DNA from: an uncultured Eisenbergiella sp.
Lineage (GTDB): Bacteria; Bacillota; Clostridia; Lachnospirales; Lachnospiraceae
Assembly: GCA_947627215.1 (NCBI GenBank)
Contig: CANQVD010000013.1
Location: 29,130 to 93,129, forward strand
Direction: 5' to 3'
DNA length: 64,000 nt
Shown here: positions 25,455 to 34,769 of the stretch, piece after piece
Position numbering within the stretch: position 1 is the first letter of the stretch
Layout of the letters: every line of letters begins with the position of its first letter
Program-made: the position numbers and the translations under genes
Notes under the pieces: model-generated
What the model was told of the DNA's origin: nothing
The model's database searches: none
The model's input: the letters and a program-made list of their open reading frames with translations, nothing else

Positions 25455-26351
25455 ATGGCGCTTGGAGAGAAGCAGAATCAGAATCTGATGCACCTGATCC
25501 GCAGGGTCCACGGCCTGGTGGAACAGCCGGATATCGACAGGCACCGGCATTCGCAGGACCGGATCGGCGCGCTCCTGGGGACAGAGCGGGGCGCGGAGTA
25601 CATTCCGGTGAATGTGGACGGCATGGAGTGCGAGTGGGTGCATGTGCAGCGTGCCCACATGAAAAAGTATGTCATCCTCTATTGCCATGGCGGCGGCTAT
25701 TCCACGGGCAGCACGGTATATGCCCGGACGCTGACCACCAAGCTGGCGGATTCCACTTCCATGGACGTGTTCTGCTTCAACTATCGGCTGGCGCCGGAGT
25801 TTCCGTATCCGGCGGCGCTGGAGGATGCGGGAAAGGCCTGGGATCATCTGATGCACTACGGCTACGGGGCCCGCGACGTGATCCTGGCGGGGGATTCCGC
25901 GGGGGGCAATCTGGCCCTTTCGCTGGTGCATTTTTTGAAGAGAGAGAAACGGCTCCTGCCCAGAGGGCTGGTGCTGCTTTCCCCCTGGACCGATCTCACC
26001 GCGTCCGGCAAAAGCCATCAGAGCAGGGCGCAGGTGGATCCGGTGCTGAATCCGGAATATCTGGCCCGGATGACGGATAACTATGCCGCCGGACGGGACC
26101 TGACCGACCCGCTGATCTCGCCGCTGTTCGGGGATTTTTCCGGATTTCCGCCGGTGTACATTCAGGTGGGGGACAACGAGATGCTGCTTTCGGACGCCAC
26201 GATGCTGCACCGCCGTCTCATCAAGGCCAACGTTTCGGTGAAGATCGATATTTATAAGGGGATGTGGCACGTGTTCCAGATGTCCCCCTTCAAGACCGCC
26301 TATGAGGCCATGGGGAAGAACGCGGAATTCATCTACGACATCTGCAGATAA
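25455..26351 (+). CDS. Alpha/beta hydrolase (hormone-sensitive lipase family esterase)
   Basis: The 298-residue protein has the HSL-family oxyanion motif HGGG (78-81) and nucleophile elbow GDSAGG (146-151, Ser148), with late Asp (VGDNEM) and His (GMWHVFQ) completing the triad. No signal peptide is visible, so it is probably a cytoplasmic carboxylesterase or deacylase. Its divergent neighbour is an acyltransferase, which would let one add and the other remove an ester group; this is an inference from context. dgt starts 12 bp downstream, so transcription may continue into the replication operon. Confidence 0.9.
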   Translation: MALGEKQNQNLMHLIRRVHGLVEQPDIDRHRHSQDRIGALLGTERGAEYIPVNVDGMECEWVHVQRAHMKKYVILYCHGGGYSTGSTVYARTLTTKLADSTSMDVFCFNYRLAPEFPYPAALEDAGKAWDHLMHYGYGARDVILAGDSAGGNLALSLVHFLKREKRLLPRGLVLLSPWTDLTASGKSHQSRAQVDPVLNPEYLARMTDNYAAGRDLTDPLISPLFGDFSGFPPVYIQVGDNEMLLSDATMLHRRLIKANVSVKIDIYKGMWHVFQMSPFKTAYEAMGKNAEFIYDICR

Positions 26352-26363
26352 AAGGAGGCTTCC

Positions 26364-27368
26364 TTGAACATCCGTGAAAGTCTGGAAAAGTGGGAGGAGG
26401 AATATTTAAGTCCCTATGCCGCCAAAAGCAGGGAATCCGCGGGCAGGCTGCGCGATGAGGAGCAGTGCGATATCCGTCCCGTTTTCCAGCGGGACAGGGA
26501 CCGGATCATCCACAGCAAATCCTTCCGGCGGTTGAAGGATAAGACACAGGTTTTTCTCTCTCCCATGGGAGACCATTACCGCACGAGGCTGACTCATACG
26601 CTGGAGGTTTCCCAGAACGCCCGCACCATCGCCAGGGCGCTGCGGCTCAACGAGGAGCTGGTGGAGGCCATCGCGCTGGGCCACGATCTGGGACATACTC
26701 CCTTCGGACATGCCGGGGAGCGGGCGCTGAACCGGGTCTGCCCCTACGGCTTCGACCACGCGGCCCAGAGCGTGCGCACGGTGGATCTGCTGGAAAAGGA
26801 CGGGCAGGGGCTGAACCTGACCTTCGAGGTGCGGGACGGCATCCGCAACCATCAGACCAAGGGGCACCCCATGACGCTGGAGGGGTGCGTGGTGCGGCTT
26901 TCGGACAAGATCGCCTACATCCATCACGATATGGACGATGCCATCCGGGCGGGGATCCTGACGGAGGCGGATGTTCCGGCGCGGATCAGAGAGGCGGTCG
27001 GCGCTACGACGGGAGAGCGGCTGGATCATTTCATCCATGATATCGTTTCCGCCAGCAGCGGGAAGGGACAGATCTGTATGTCCGGGCCCGTGGAAGCGGC
27101 CATGGGGGAGCTGCGGCGGTTCATGTTTGAGCGGGTCTATCAGAATCCGCAGGCCAAGGGGGAGGAAGGCAAGGCGGAGATTTTGATGGAGACGCTGTAC
27201 GATTATTACCTTCACCATCCGGACGTCATGCCGGAGGATTTTCAGGGGCTTTTGGAGCGGGGAGAACCGCCGGAGCGGGTGGTCTGCGACTATGTGGGCA
27301 GCATGACAGACCGTTTCGCGATCGCGAAATATGAGGAGCTTTATATTCCGAAATCCTGGCGCTATTAG
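26364..27368 (+). CDS. dgt: dGTP triphosphohydrolase (HD superfamily)
   Basis: The 334-residue protein starts with TTG at 26364, five bases after AGGAGG. HD-domain ligands are visible: RLTHTLEVSQNA (His78), GHDLGHTPFGHAGE (His107-Asp108, His111, His116) and the later RLSDKIAYIHHDMDD Asp. The enzyme cleaves dGTP (or other dNTPs) to deoxynucleoside and triphosphate and helps control the dNTP pool. It precedes dnaG and rpoD, the common clostridial version of the macromolecular synthesis operon. Confidence 0.93.
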   Translation: MNIRESLEKWEEEYLSPYAAKSRESAGRLRDEEQCDIRPVFQRDRDRIIHSKSFRRLKDKTQVFLSPMGDHYRTRLTHTLEVSQNARTIARALRLNEELVEAIALGHDLGHTPFGHAGERALNRVCPYGFDHAAQSVRTVDLLEKDGQGLNLTFEVRDGIRNHQTKGHPMTLEGCVVRLSDKIAYIHHDMDDAIRAGILTEADVPARIREAVGATTGERLDHFIHDIVSASSGKGQICMSGPVEAAMGELRRFMFERVYQNPQAKGEEGKAEILMETLYDYYLHHPDVMPEDFQGLLERGEPPERVVCDYVGSMTDRFAIAKYEELYIPKSWRY

Positions 27369-27388
27369 GCATACATAAGGAGCTTGGC

Positions 27389-29158
27389 ATGTATTATCCT
27401 GATGAGCTGATCGAAGAGATCCGTGCGAAAAACAATATCGTGGATGTGATCTCCGGTTATGTGCGGCTGCAGAAAAAAGGGAGCAACTATTTCGGCCTGT
27501 GCCCGTTTCACAATGAAAAGTCGCCGTCCTTTTCCGTCTCGGCCTCCAAGCAGATGTATTACTGCTTCGGCTGCGGCGCGGGGGGCAATGTGATCACCTT
27601 CCTGATGGAATATGAAAATTATTCCTTTCCGGAGGCGGTGAAGGCGCTGGCGGAGCGGGCCGGCGTGGCGCTGCCGGAGGAGGATTCCCGGGAGATGAAA
27701 AAGGCCCGGAGCCGCCGGGCGAGGCTTCTGGCGGTCAATAAGGACGCCGCCACCTTCTTTTATTATCTGCTCCGGGACCGGAAGGGCAGCGTCGGCTACC
27801 AATATCTGAAAAACAGACAGCTTTCCGACGAGACGATGCAGCGCTTCGGGTTGGGATATTCCGGACTGGGCGGCGGAGAGCTGATCCGATATCTGCGTTC
27901 AAAGGGCTATGAGGAGAGCCTGATCCGCGACGCGGGGCTGGGCAGCATCGATGAAAGAAGGGGGCTGTCGGGAAAGTTCTGGAACCGGGTCATGTTCCCG
28001 ATCCAGGACATCAACCACCGGGTCATCGGCTTCGGCGGCCGCGTCATGGGAGAGGGGAAGCCCAAGTACCTCAATTCCCCGGAGACCGAGATCTTTGATA
28101 AGAGCCGCAATCTGTACGGTCTGAATCATGCGAGGACAAGCCGGAAGGGCAGCTTCATCCTCTGCGAGGGATACATGGACGTCATCGCCATGCATCAGGC
28201 CGGCTTCGATCAGGCGGTGGCATCGCTGGGGACCGCGTTTACCGCCGGGCAGGCCAGCCTGCTGAAGCGGTATTCGCAGGAGGTGCTTCTCTCCTATGAC
28301 AGCGACGGCGCCGGTGTGAACGCGGCGCTGCGGGCCATCGGCATCCTGAAGGAAGCGGGCATGACGGGAAAGGTCATCAATCTGACGCCCTACAAGGATC
28401 CGGACGAGTTCATCAAGGCGCTGGGCGCGGAGGAATTTCAGAAGCGGCTGGACAACGCGGAGAACAGCTTCTTTTTTGAACTGGAGCAGTTGAAAAAGGG
28501 CTATGATCTGCAGGATCCCCAGGGCAAGACGGAGTTCCACCGGTCTGTCGCGAGAAAGCTGTGCGAGTTTTCCGACGAGCTGGAACGGGAGAACTATATA
28601 GAGGCCGCGGCGCAGAGATACCAGATCGGGTTTGAAAACCTGCGCAGGCTGGTGGGCAGATACGCGGCCCAGACCGGTCTGGCGCAGCCGGTGATACGGC
28701 CGAAATCCGGCATCGCTGAAAAGGATACGTCCCGGGAGAAGCGGCTTTACAATGAAAAGCTGCTGCTCACTTGGCTGGCAGATCAGCCGCAGCTTTATCC
28801 GCAGATCCGGCGGTTCATTTCTCCGGCGGATTTTTCGGAGGGGATCAGCCGGACGGCGGCACAGCGCCTGTTTGCGGATCTGGAGGGCGGCAGGGCGAAT
28901 CCGGCCGCCGTCGTCAGCATGTTCGAGGACGAAGCGGAGCAGCGGGAGGCGGCGTCTCTTTTTCAGGTCAGGCTTCCGCAGGCGGACGGTCCGCAGGGCC
29001 GGGAGAAGGCTTTTCATGAGATCGTCTGCGCGCTGAAGCGCCAGAGCTACGAGAGGGACTGCGCGGATATGGGCACGGATGTGGATGCCCTGAGGCGTGC
29101 GGTCGCGGGGAAGAAGCTGTTGGAAGAACTTAGCAAAACGCATATTTCTCTGCAATAG
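27389..29158 (+). CDS. dnaG: DNA primase
   Basis: The 589-residue primase has the CHC2 zinc finger (Cys38, His41, Cys59, Cys62). The catalytic core carries [19 protein letters not shown], the Toprim Glu in [11 protein letters not shown] and DSDGAG. A C-terminal helicase-interaction region of about 140 residues is less conserved. It makes RNA primers for Okazaki fragments. Spacing from dgt is 20 bp and to rpoD about 40 bp, with no terminator between, so the three are likely cotranscribed. Confidence 0.97.
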   Translation: MYYPDELIEEIRAKNNIVDVISGYVRLQKKGSNYFGLCPFHNEKSPSFSVSASKQMYYCFGCGAGGNVITFLMEYENYSFPEAVKALAERAGVALPEEDSREMKKARSRRARLLAVNKDAATFFYYLLRDRKGSVGYQYLKNRQLSDETMQRFGLGYSGLGGGELIRYLRSKGYEESLIRDAGLGSIDERRGLSGKFWNRVMFPIQDINHRVIGFGGRVMGEGKPKYLNSPETEIFDKSRNLYGLNHARTSRKGSFILCEGYMDVIAMHQAGFDQAVASLGTAFTAGQASLLKRYSQEVLLSYDSDGAGVNAALRAIGILKEAGMTGKVINLTPYKDPDEFIKALGAEEFQKRLDNAENSFFFELEQLKKGYDLQDPQGKTEFHRSVARKLCEFSDELERENYIEAAAQRYQIGFENLRRLVGRYAAQTGLAQPVIRPKSGIAEKDTSREKRLYNEKLLLTWLADQPQLYPQIRRFISPADFSEGISRTAAQRLFADLEGGRANPAAVVSMFEDEAEQREAASLFQVRLPQADGPQGREKAFHEIVCALKRQSYERDCADMGTDVDALRRAVAGKKLLEELSKTHISLQ

Positions 29159-29199
29159 CGTTCACAATAGAATCAGATACAGGAAGGATGTTGACGGAC

Positions 29200-30309
29200 A
29201 TGGACGAAAACACAAGAGCGAAATTTGACGAGAAGCTGAAGGGCCTTCTGGCCATGGCGAAGAAGAAAAAGAATGTCCTGGAATATCAGGAGATCAGCGA
29301 TTACTTCGCGGAGCTGCATCTGGAGGAGGAGCAGTTCGATGAAATCCTGGAGACGCTGGAAAAGAACAATGTGGATGTGCTTCGCATCACAGAGGACGAC
29401 GATATTCCTGACGAGGAGATCCTTCTGGCGGAGGAAGACGTGGACGTGGAGAATCTGGATCTTTCGATTCCCGACGGCGTCAGCATAGAAGATCCGGTCC
29501 GTATGTATCTGAAGGAGATCGGGAAGGTGCCGCTGCTTTCGGCCGAGGAGGAGATCGACCTGGCGAAGCGGATGGAAATGGGGGATGAAAGCGCAAAAAA
29601 ACGCCTGGCGGAGGCCAACCTGCGTCTGGTGGTCAGCATCGCCAAGCGCTACGTGGGGCGCGGCATGCTGTTTCTGGACCTGATTCAGGAGGGGAATCTG
29701 GGACTGATCAAGGCTGTGGAAAAGTTCGATTACCGCAAGGGCTATAAGTTCTCCACCTACGCGACCTGGTGGATCCGGCAGGCCATCACCCGCGCCATCG
29801 CGGACCAGGCCAGAACGATCCGGATCCCGGTACACATGGTGGAGACCATCAATAAACTGATCCGTGTCAGCAGACAGCTTCTGCAGGAGCTGGGACGTGA
29901 ACCCACTCCGGAGGAAATCTCCGAGGAGATGAAGATGCCGGTGGACCGGGTGCGGGAGATCCTGAAGATCTCGCAGGAGCCGGTATCCCTGGAGACCCCT
30001 ATCGGCGAGGAGGAGGACAGCCACCTGGGCGACTTCATACAGGACGACAACGTGCCGGTGCCCGCGGACGCCGCCGCGTTCACCCTGCTGAAGGAACAGT
30101 TGGTGGAGGTGCTGGGCACCCTCACCGAACGGGAGCAGAAGGTGCTGCGCCTGCGCTTCGGCCTGGACGACGGCCGCGCCAGGACACTGGAGGAGGTCGG
30201 CAAGGAATTTTCCGTCACTCGCGAACGCATCCGCCAGATCGAGGCGAAAGCGCTGCGCAAGCTCCGCCACCCCAGCCGCAGCCGAAAATTGAAAGACTAC
30301 TTGGATTAA
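29200..30309 (+). CDS. rpoD: RNA polymerase primary sigma factor (SigA/RpoD)
   Basis: The 369-residue factor has region 1.1 ([20 protein letters not shown]), region 1.2 ([11 protein letters not shown]), region 2 ([40 protein letters not shown]), region 3, and region 4.2 ([20 protein letters not shown]). ATG 29200 is chosen because it gives the usual MDEN start; ATG 29188 directly abuts AGGAAGG and would add four residues. Its promoters are the TTGACA/TATAAT boxes listed throughout this window. The gene ends at a strong terminator whose sequence has been tandemly duplicated. Confidence 0.97.
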   Translation: MDENTRAKFDEKLKGLLAMAKKKKNVLEYQEISDYFAELHLEEEQFDEILETLEKNNVDVLRITEDDDIPDEEILLAEEDVDVENLDLSIPDGVSIEDPVRMYLKEIGKVPLLSAEEEIDLAKRMEMGDESAKKRLAEANLRLVVSIAKRYVGRGMLFLDLIQEGNLGLIKAVEKFDYRKGYKFSTYATWWIRQAITRAIADQARTIRIPVHMVETINKLIRVSRQLLQELGREPTPEEISEEMKMPVDRVREILKISQEPVSLETPIGEEEDSHLGDFIQDDNVPVPADAAAFTLLKEQLVEVLGTLTEREQKVLRLRFGLDDGRARTLEEVGKEFSVTRERIRQIEAKALRKLRHPSRSRKLKDYLD

Positions 30310-30326
30310 CAGCGAGGAAGATAAGG

Positions 30327-30375
30327 AAGGTTCCCGACGAACCATGCTTGCATGAGTTCGTCGGGAACCTTTTTT
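30327..30375 (+). terminator. Strong terminator of dgt-dnaG-rpoD
   Basis: AAGGTTCCCGACGAA (30327-30341) pairs perfectly with TTCGTCGGGAACCTT (30357-30371). CATG/CATG pair inside the loop, and a six-T run follows. Confidence 0.93.
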
Positions 30376-30650
30376 ATCTGACGAGCGTCCTCCATGAGCG
30401 CAGGGCCGCAGGCCCGGAGCGAATGGAGGCCCCGCGCGTCAGCGCGGGGGTTAATCCATCCGTGGTAGGAAGCGAACGAACCATGCTTGCATGAGTTCGT
30501 CGGGAACCTTTTTTATCTGACGAGCGTCCTCCATGAGCGCAGGGCTGCAGGCCCGGAGCGAATGGAGGCCCCGCGCGTCAGCGCGGGGGTTAATCCAATC
30601 GTAGTGGGAGAAATCCTGCTTGCATGAACTCGTCGGGCCCTTTTTATCTG
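30338..30650 (+). repeat. 139-bp tandem repeat derived from the rpoD terminator, about 2.3 copies
   Basis: Copy 1 (30338-30476) and copy 2 (30477-about 30610) are almost identical, with a period of 139 bp. A partial third copy covers about 30611-30650. Each copy holds the right arm and loop of the rpoD terminator with its T-run, a hairpin bounded by CCTCCAT/ATGGAGG with GGGCC/GGCCC inside, and a CCCCGCGC/GCGCGGGG hairpin. Only copy 1 keeps the full left stem, which starts upstream of the unit. No coding potential was recognised. Confidence 0.9.
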
Positions 30651-30844
30651 ACACCATATACTCCCCAAAATTATCTTGATTTTATTTATAATATCAGGCA
30701 GAATATATAAAAACGCAGTTTTGCAGTATATGCTGCGGCTTGGGATATCTGTTGTGGGCGCAGAGAGCGCCGGTGGACTGATTTGCGGCTTTACGTTAAA
30801 TCTAAGGACAGCACAGGGAGATAAAACGGGAGCTGAGGATGATC

Positions 30845-31270
30845 ATGCCTGGCAGATTGCGAAATATGACTTCAATTTATTTGGTGAATGATGAGAATAT
30901 GCTATTGTTGTACAGATGAGGCGGCAGAGTCGTAAATAATGTTTGGACAGGTTCCGCAGGCGGGCATTTTGAAGAAAATGAACTGAATGATCCGAGGGCC
31001 TGCGTATTGCGGGAAATGCAGGAAGAACTCGGGATAACGGAAGACGATATCGAGGACATTTCCTTAAGGTATATTACATTAAGGCATACAAAGGAAGAAA
31101 TGCGGCAAAACTATTATTTTTTCGCGCGTCCGAAACAGAATTTTGACCTGGTATCAAACGAAGGAATTTTAAAGTGGTTTCCAATGAATGAGCTGCACGA
31201 ATTGGAGATGCATCGTTTGTACTGCTGTAAACGATATTTCCGTCCCGCCGGGGTATTTTGCGGCCTTTGA
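30845..31270 (+). pseudogene. NUDIX hydrolase pseudogene with an internal stop
   Basis: The frame from ATG 30845 reads MPGRLRNMTSIYLVNDENML, then LLYR, a TGA at 30917-30919, and GGRVVNNVWTGSAGGHFEEN. It continues through a clear Nudix box (GGHFEE...REMQEELGI) and RQNYYFFARPKQNFD to TGA 31270. Homologues read through the stop position without interruption. The C-terminus after NELHELEM also departs from the family, suggesting a frameshift or replacement. The gene is AT-richer than its neighbours. It lies with the tandem repeats between rpoD and trmK, where many Firmicutes have nothing. A hairpin (31281-31311) follows it. Confidence 0.8.
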
Positions 31271-31337
31271 GGGCTTCGGGACAGGCTTCGACAGCGGTCT
31301 GTCCGGCCTGTTTATGCTGATTCATACGAAAAGTTTA

Positions 31338-31366
31338 TGGAAGAATCGGCCGCAATACGTTATAAT
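31338..31366 (+). promoter_or_regulatory. Possible promoter for trmK
   Basis: A perfect TATAAT (31361-31366) has only a weak -35 (TGGAAG, 31338-31343) at 17 bp. It would restart transcription of trmK after the repeat and pseudogene insertion. Confidence 0.4.
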
Positions 31367-31407
31367 AGAAGAAAGAAGCCATTCAGGAAATCGTAAAGGG
31401 AGGACGT

Positions 31408-32325
31408 ATGGAGCTGTCGAAACGGATGCGGGCCGTGGCCGGGATGGTGCCGCGCGGGTACGCTGCGGCGGATATCGGCTGTGACCACGGCTTTGTGTCC
31501 ATCTGCCTCGTTCGGGAGAAGATATGTCCCAGGGTCATCGCGGCGGATGTCAGACCGGGGCCGCTGTTGAGAGCGAAGGAACATATTGCGCAGAGCGGAT
31601 TGACGGGAGAGATAGAGACCGTTCTGTCTGACGGGCTGGAACATGTGCCCACGGGTCCGGAGGGCGCGCAGGTCATGATCGCCGCCGGGATGGGCGGAAG
31701 GCTGACCATGAAGATCCTGTCGGCGCATCCGGAAAAAACGGCGGGGCTCTCCTGGCTGGTGCTGGAGCCGCAGTCCGAAGTGCGGCTGGTGCGCCGCTGG
31801 CTGACAGAAAACGGTTTTATCATCACGAAAGAGGACATGGTTCTGGAGGACGGCAAGTATTATCCGGTCATTCTGGCGGCGAACCGCGAACGGGTCCCGG
31901 ACGCGGAGCGGCCCATGGGGAAAGAGGGACCGTATCGGGAAGATGCCTTCTGCCGGAAGAATGCCGCCGGTACGGGACGGATCCAGCCAGAAATGAGAGA
32001 GATGCATCCGCTTTTTGGGGAAAAAACGGAAGGGACCGGCCTGTCAGATCGGCAGATGCAGGAGGCGCGGGAACGCTTCGGCCCGTGCCTGATCGGGGAA
32101 AAGCATCCGGTACTGATTTCGTATCTGGAGCATACAATAGCAAAGAATGCGGAACTGTTGGCGAAGCTGCCGCAAGAAGAGTGTCCGAAAGACGGGAAGG
32201 AGAGGGCTGGCCGGTCGAGTCAGTCCGAAAGGAGCGCAGAGCGCAGAGCGCAGTTGCTGTCGGACAGGGAGTTGATGGAAGCGCTGATCCGATGGATGAA
32301 AGAGCCGGACGGCCAGAAAATTTAA
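31408..32325 (+). CDS. trmK: tRNA (adenine(22)-N1)-methyltransferase TrmK family
   Basis: The 305-residue protein has the SAM-binding ADIGCDHGFVSICLV (motif I, about 20-34) and IAAGMGGRLTMKIL, then LEPQSEVRLVRRWL, all typical of TrmK (COG2384). It methylates N1 of adenine 22 in tRNAs. GGGAGGACGT precedes the ATG. The middle region (about 160-230) is longer than in Bacillus TrmK and partly low-complexity. trmK usually follows rpoD in Firmicutes, often with a Nif3-like gene after it; here the Nif3-like gene is absent and a nucleoside kinase follows. Confidence 0.92.
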   Translation: MELSKRMRAVAGMVPRGYAAADIGCDHGFVSICLVREKICPRVIAADVRPGPLLRAKEHIAQSGLTGEIETVLSDGLEHVPTGPEGAQVMIAAGMGGRLTMKILSAHPEKTAGLSWLVLEPQSEVRLVRRWLTENGFIITKEDMVLEDGKYYPVILAANRERVPDAERPMGKEGPYREDAFCRKNAAGTGRIQPEMREMHPLFGEKTEGTGLSDRQMQEARERFGPCLIGEKHPVLISYLEHTIAKNAELLAKLPQEECPKDGKERAGRSSQSERSAERRAQLLSDRELMEALIRWMKEPDGQKI

Positions 32326-32367
32326 AGAAACAGAAAACGAAAACGCCGGGATGCTGTGAAATGGCAA

Positions 32368-32475
32368 GGATGCCGTGGGGCGGCAGAAAACGGGGAAGCC
32401 GCAGGACGCTGTGGGGCGGCAGAAAGCGGAGAAACGGCAGGAATCCGTGAACCGGCAGAAAGCGGTATAACAGCA
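32368..32475 (+). repeat. Degenerate 36-bp tandem repeats, three units, between trmK and the nucleoside kinase
   Basis: Units start at 32368, 32404 and 32440, each with a GGA start and a central CGGCAGAAA; the start of a fourth (GGAAGCAG) is at 32476. A half unit begins at 32349. The fourth runs into the ribosome site (AAGGAGG) of the next gene. The region is open in one frame (12-residue period), but no start site supports translation. Confidence 0.8.
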
Positions 32476-32494
32476 GGAAGCAGAAGGAGGGACT

Positions 32495-34147
32495 ATGACT
32501 ATCTGGATAAACGGGAAAAAGACAGAGCTGGAGGGGCGTCATACATATGGAGAGATTGCGGGGACGGTGGAGGGAGCATACGCGCATCAGATCGTGCTCG
32601 CCGTGGCAGACGGCAAGATCCAGGAGCTTTTTAAGAAAATAAAGGACGGAGCGGAGATCACGTTCCTGACGGCTGCGGATAAGATCGGCCATGATACTTA
32701 CGTCAGAAGCGCCGTCATGCTGCTGATGAAGGCGGCCGCAGATGTGGCCGGATTCCCGGAAAAAGGCATGATGAAGGTGGAGTTTTCCATTGGAGGCGGG
32801 CTGTACTGTTCTCCCAGGGGAGGACTGCGCATCGACGGGGATTTTTGCCGCGCCGTGGAACGCAGGATGCGGGAGCTGGTATCGGCGAAGCTGCCTTTTA
32901 CCAAAAAGGCCTGGCCCATCGACGACGCCATCCGACTGTTTGAGGGGCAGGGAATGCGGGATAAAGTACAACTGTTCCGATATCGCCGCGGTTCCTATAT
33001 CAATGTGTACTGTCTGGACGGTTACTATGATTATAATTACGGGTATATGACTCCGGATACGGGCTATGTGAAATGGTTTGCCGTGCAGCCCTACGAGGGA
33101 GGTCTGATGCTGCTTTTGCCGTCCGCCGAAGCGCCGGAGACGGTGCAGCCGGTGGCGGAGCGCAAAAAGCTGTTTGACGCCCAGATGGAGTCCACCCGCT
33201 GGGGAGAACAGATCGGCATCGATACGGTGGGCGATCTGAACGATAAGATCTGTGAAGGCGATCTGGCAGAGCTGATTCTGGTGCAGGAGGCGCTGCAGGA
33301 GAGTCGGATCGGCGCGATCGCGGCCCAGATCGCGGCCAGGAAGCATGTAAAATTTGTCATGATCGCCGGCCCTTCCTCATCGGGGAAAACTACATTTTCC
33401 CATCGGCTTTCCATTCAGCTCAAGACCCACGGGCTGCGCCCTCATCCCATTGCCATCGACAATTATTTTGTGAACCGGGAGCTCACGCCGCGGGATGAAA
33501 AGGGACAGTACAATTTTGAATGCCTGGAGGCCATCGATGTGGAGGGCTTTAACCGGGATATGTGCGATCTGCTGGCCGGAAAGACTGTCGCCATGCCTAC
33601 CTACAATTTCAAGACCGGAAAACGGGAATACAACGGGGAAATGCTGACGCTGCAGGCAGAGGATATTCTGGTGATCGAGGGCATACACGGACTCAACGAC
33701 AAAATGTCCTATGCGCTTCCCGTCGAAAGCAAATACAAAATTTATATCAGCGCCCTGACCTGTCTGAACGTGGACGAACACAATCGTATTCCCACCACGG
33801 ACGGACGGCTTCTGCGCCGTATGGTGCGGGACGCCAGGACCAGAGGGATTTCTGCGAAGCAGACCATCGCCCAATGGCCCTCCGTGCGCAGGGGAGAGGA
33901 GGAAAATATTTTCCCCTATCAGGAGAGCGCGGACGTCATGTTCAATTCGGCGCTGATCTATGAGCTTTGCGCCCTCAAGATCTATGCCCAGCCGCTTCTG
34001 TACAGCATCCGGCAGGGAGAGCCGGAGTATTTTGAGGCCAAGCGGCTGCTGAAATTCCTGGATTATTTTCTGGGCGTGAGCAGTGAGAGCCTGCCGAACA
34101 ATTCGATCGTGCGGGAGTTCGTCGGCGGAAGCTGTTTCCGCGTCTGA
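32495..34147 (+). CDS. TGS-domain nucleoside (uridine) kinase fusion protein
   Basis: The 550-residue protein combines an N-terminal TGS-like domain (1-60, TIWINGKKTELEGRHTYGEI), a threonyl-tRNA synthetase-like second domain (about 65-215, with a KxxGHD-like KIGHDTY at 63-69) and a C-terminal P-loop kinase. Walker A is GPSSSGKTT (292-300), followed by IAIDNYFVNRELTP and ILVIEGIHGLN. The kinase resembles uridine/cytidine kinases. This architecture is widespread in Clostridia and its nucleoside is unconfirmed. AAGGAGG precedes the ATG. No terminator with a T-run was seen on the plus strand after it. Confidence 0.9.
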   Translation: MTIWINGKKTELEGRHTYGEIAGTVEGAYAHQIVLAVADGKIQELFKKIKDGAEITFLTAADKIGHDTYVRSAVMLLMKAAADVAGFPEKGMMKVEFSIGGGLYCSPRGGLRIDGDFCRAVERRMRELVSAKLPFTKKAWPIDDAIRLFEGQGMRDKVQLFRYRRGSYINVYCLDGYYDYNYGYMTPDTGYVKWFAVQPYEGGLMLLLPSAEAPETVQPVAERKKLFDAQMESTRWGEQIGIDTVGDLNDKICEGDLAELILVQEALQESRIGAIAAQIAARKHVKFVMIAGPSSSGKTTFSHRLSIQLKTHGLRPHPIAIDNYFVNRELTPRDEKGQYNFECLEAIDVEGFNRDMCDLLAGKTVAMPTYNFKTGKREYNGEMLTLQAEDILVIEGIHGLNDKMSYALPVESKYKIYISALTCLNVDEHNRIPTTDGRLLRRMVRDARTRGISAKQTIAQWPSVRRGEEENIFPYQESADVMFNSALIYELCALKIYAQPLLYSIRQGEPEYFEAKRLLKFLDYFLGVSSESLPNNSIVREFVGGSCFRV

Positions 34148-34197
34148 AAACAGGACATGCCGGAGAAAATCGTGCCGAAACAATTTTGCGTGAAAAT

Positions 34198-34235
34198 ATT
34201 GCGGGGAGGCTCCTTCAGGGGAGTCTCCCCGCAAT
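34198..34235 (-). terminator. Terminator of rnpB
   Basis: On the minus strand ATTGCGGGGAGACTCC pairs with GGAGCCTCCCCGCAAT over about 16 bp, with one mismatch or G-T pair, followed by ATTTTC. Confidence 0.8.
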
Positions 34236-34244
34236 GTTCGGTAT

Positions 34245-34622
34245 GCGCAAGCGGGACGATAAGCCGGGTTCTGTCGTGAATGGTCATCTATCTAGCCCTG
34301 CCGTTGCCGGCAGGATCCAGCGACCTACCTGAAAGCAGGCCGGGCCGGCCTGTCGCTTTCTGCTTGGTCTTGCTTCGGATGGGGTTTACATATGCCCCGC
34401 CTGTTGCCAGGCGGGCGGCGGTCTCTTACACGGCCCTTCCACCCTTACCAGCGAAAACGCTGGCGGTATATTTCTGCTGCACTGTCCCTGGAGTCGCCTC
34501 CGCCGGACGTTATCCGGCATCCTGCCCTGTGAAGCCCGGACTTTCCTCACCTGTTTGCTGCGGATGGCTGTGCCATACCGGGAAAACAGCCGCGACCATT
34601 TATCCTGCTTGCACGCCTATCA
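34245..34622 (-). ncRNA. rnpB: RNase P RNA (type A)
   Basis: The minus strand contains the universal P4 segments GAGGAAAGTCCGGGCT near the 5' end and ACAGAACCCGGCTTAT near the 3' end, plus GTAAGAGACC and GATAGATGACC. The two ends pair as P1 (GCAAGC with GCTTGC). It is the catalytic subunit that removes tRNA 5' leaders. The ends are set from the promoter and P1 and could be off by a few bases. Confidence 0.95.
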
Positions 34623-34628
34623 TACCAG

Positions 34629-34657
34629 AATCGGCATTCGGGCGCAACGCATTTTTG
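34629..34657 (-). promoter_or_regulatory. rnpB promoter
   Basis: On the minus strand TTGCGC (34652-34657), 17 bp, TATGAT (34629-34634) with TGG as an extended -10. The predicted start coincides with the 5' end of P1. Confidence 0.75.
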
Positions 34658-34734
34658 ACGTTTTTTCGGGCGGACCGCCGCGTCTGCGTCCTCGGATTCT
34701 GCATTGTGCTATTGGCGGAGAAACGCTTTCATGA

Positions 34735-34763
34735 TTGACATAACGTTTGTTTGCGGCTATAAT
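34735..34763 (+). promoter_or_regulatory. Perfect-consensus sigma-A promoter upstream of a short RNA
   Basis: TTGACA (34735-34740), 17 bp, TATAAT (34758-34763) match all 12 consensus positions. Confidence 0.88.
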
Positions 34764-34769
34764 AAGATC

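Noticed and set aside
30338..30650. CRISPR-like or insertion-sequence ends in the 139-bp repeat.
   Set aside because: The unit has no transposase, no target-site duplication and begins inside a normal terminator.
30676..30891. Short open frame (71 codons) before the NUDIX pseudogene.
   Set aside because: It has no ribosome site or recognisable motif and overlaps the pseudogene start.
30917..30919. Programmed readthrough or selenocysteine at the TGA in the NUDIX frame.
   Set aside because: No SECIS-like element follows, the C-terminus is also disrupted and the site lies outside the catalytic box.
32368..32475. CRISPR array with 36-bp repeats.
   Set aside because: The 36-bp units are directly adjacent and degenerate, with no unique spacers and no cas genes.
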